From Paenibacillaceae bacterium UBA6304 (GTDB lineage Bacteria; Bacillota; Bacilli; Paenibacillales; Paenibacillaceae): a stretch of 5,335 nucleotides of DNA. Positions 5,252 through 5,335 of the stretch are shown here, piece by piece. Numbering within the stretch: position 1 is the first letter of the stretch; every line of letters begins with the position of its first letter. Under the pieces are notes generated by a model, which did no database searches, was not told the DNA's origin, and saw only the letters and a list, made by a program, of their open reading frames with translations. The stretch covers positions 1 through 5,335 of the forward strand of contig DJTQ01000211.1 of the NCBI GenBank assembly GCA_002439285.1, written 5' to 3'. A program made the translations under genes and the position numbers.

Positions 5252-5332
5252 GTTCAAAAAGTCAGGTTTTCAAGATTCGACGTCGAATCTGCTTCATGAT
5301 CCACTTCGTCATGGAAAGATGACTTTTTGAAC
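5252..5332. mobile_element. 81-bp element with 13-bp perfect inverted ends (MITE-like or dispersed palindrome)
   Basis: GTTCAAAAAGTCA (5252-5264) and TGACTTTTTGAAC (5320-5332) are exact inverted copies. After a 2x2 internal loop, TTTTC (5267-5271) can pair with GGAAA (5313-5317), including one T-G pair. Inside lie a perfect 18-bp palindrome (5273-5290, centred on CGACGTCG) and a smaller inverted pair, CATGA (5295-5299) and TCATG (5309-5313), part of which competes with that inner stem. The fold is thus a long outer stem closing one or two inner hairpins. There is no open frame for a transposase, so if mobile it is non-autonomous. It sits 47 nt upstream of the argB start. A target duplication cannot be judged because the window ends 3 nt after the right end. 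The T-run is inside the stem, so it does not look like an intrinsic terminator. Confidence 0.6.
5273..5290. repeat. 18-bp perfect palindrome inside the argB-upstream element
   Basis: AGATTCGAC (5273-5281) is followed immediately by its exact reverse complement GTCGAATCT (5282-5290). With no loop, it could serve as a dimeric protein-binding site or simply as the inner arm of the repeat element. The match is exact, but a function is not shown. Confidence 0.85.
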
Positions 5333-5335
5333 AAC

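Noticed and set aside
4689..5330. A 213-codon plus-strand open frame antisense to argB and running into the upstream element
   Set aside because: It is opposite a clear acetylglutamate kinase, and its last part simply translates the inverted-repeat element.
5205..5335. C-terminal end of argJ upstream of argB
   Set aside because: Short open stretches exist on the minus strand, but none gives a recognisable ArgJ C-terminus; the region is taken up by the inverted-repeat element.

Overview
The window looks like the chromosome of a Gram-positive Bacillota bacterium, most likely a member of the Paenibacillaceae. This is inferred from strong purine-rich ribosome binding sites, the style of the protein sequences, moderately high GC with long antisense shadow frames, and the gene order. 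The family assignment is a judgement from memory, not a search result.

All recognisable genes lie on the minus strand and belong to arginine biosynthesis. In transcription order they are argB (4362-5204), a 444-nt non-coding gap, argD (2658-3917), argF (1681-2661), argG (422-1657), and the first 98 codons of argH (1-294, cut by the window edge). ArgB phosphorylates N-acetylglutamate and ArgD aminates the resulting semialdehyde (after the ArgC step) to N-acetylornithine. ArgF carbamoylates ornithine to citrulline, and ArgG and ArgH turn citrulline into arginine. ArgC and ArgJ activities are also needed; their genes are not in the window and would be expected upstream of argB, beyond 5335. argD and argF overlap by 4 nt, argF and argG are 23 nt apart, and argG and argH are 127 nt apart. 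argD-argF-argG therefore look like a tight co-transcribed block.

The non-coding parts are the less ordinary content. (1) 5252-5332, upstream of argB, is an 81-bp element with perfect 13-bp inverted ends enclosing a perfect 18-bp palindrome; it resembles a miniature mobile or dispersed palindromic element. (2) The argB-argD gap (3918-4361) holds four hairpins built on a GGA-4nt-TCC core, spaced 51, 62 and 51 nt, plus a diverged ~29-bp direct repeat, a three-unit 8-bp repeat and a weak AT-rich hairpin. No gene, convincing promoter or intrinsic terminator is visible there. (3) The argG-argH gap holds a long GC-rich hairpin with two competing partner segments, and an imperfect tandem duplication of the argG stop-codon region. 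(4) The 5' end of argF contains a 12-bp tandem duplication coding for TKDT twice.

No RNA gene, CRISPR array, insertion sequence or toxin/defence gene was seen. The coding content is ordinary; the repeats between the genes are what merit a second look.
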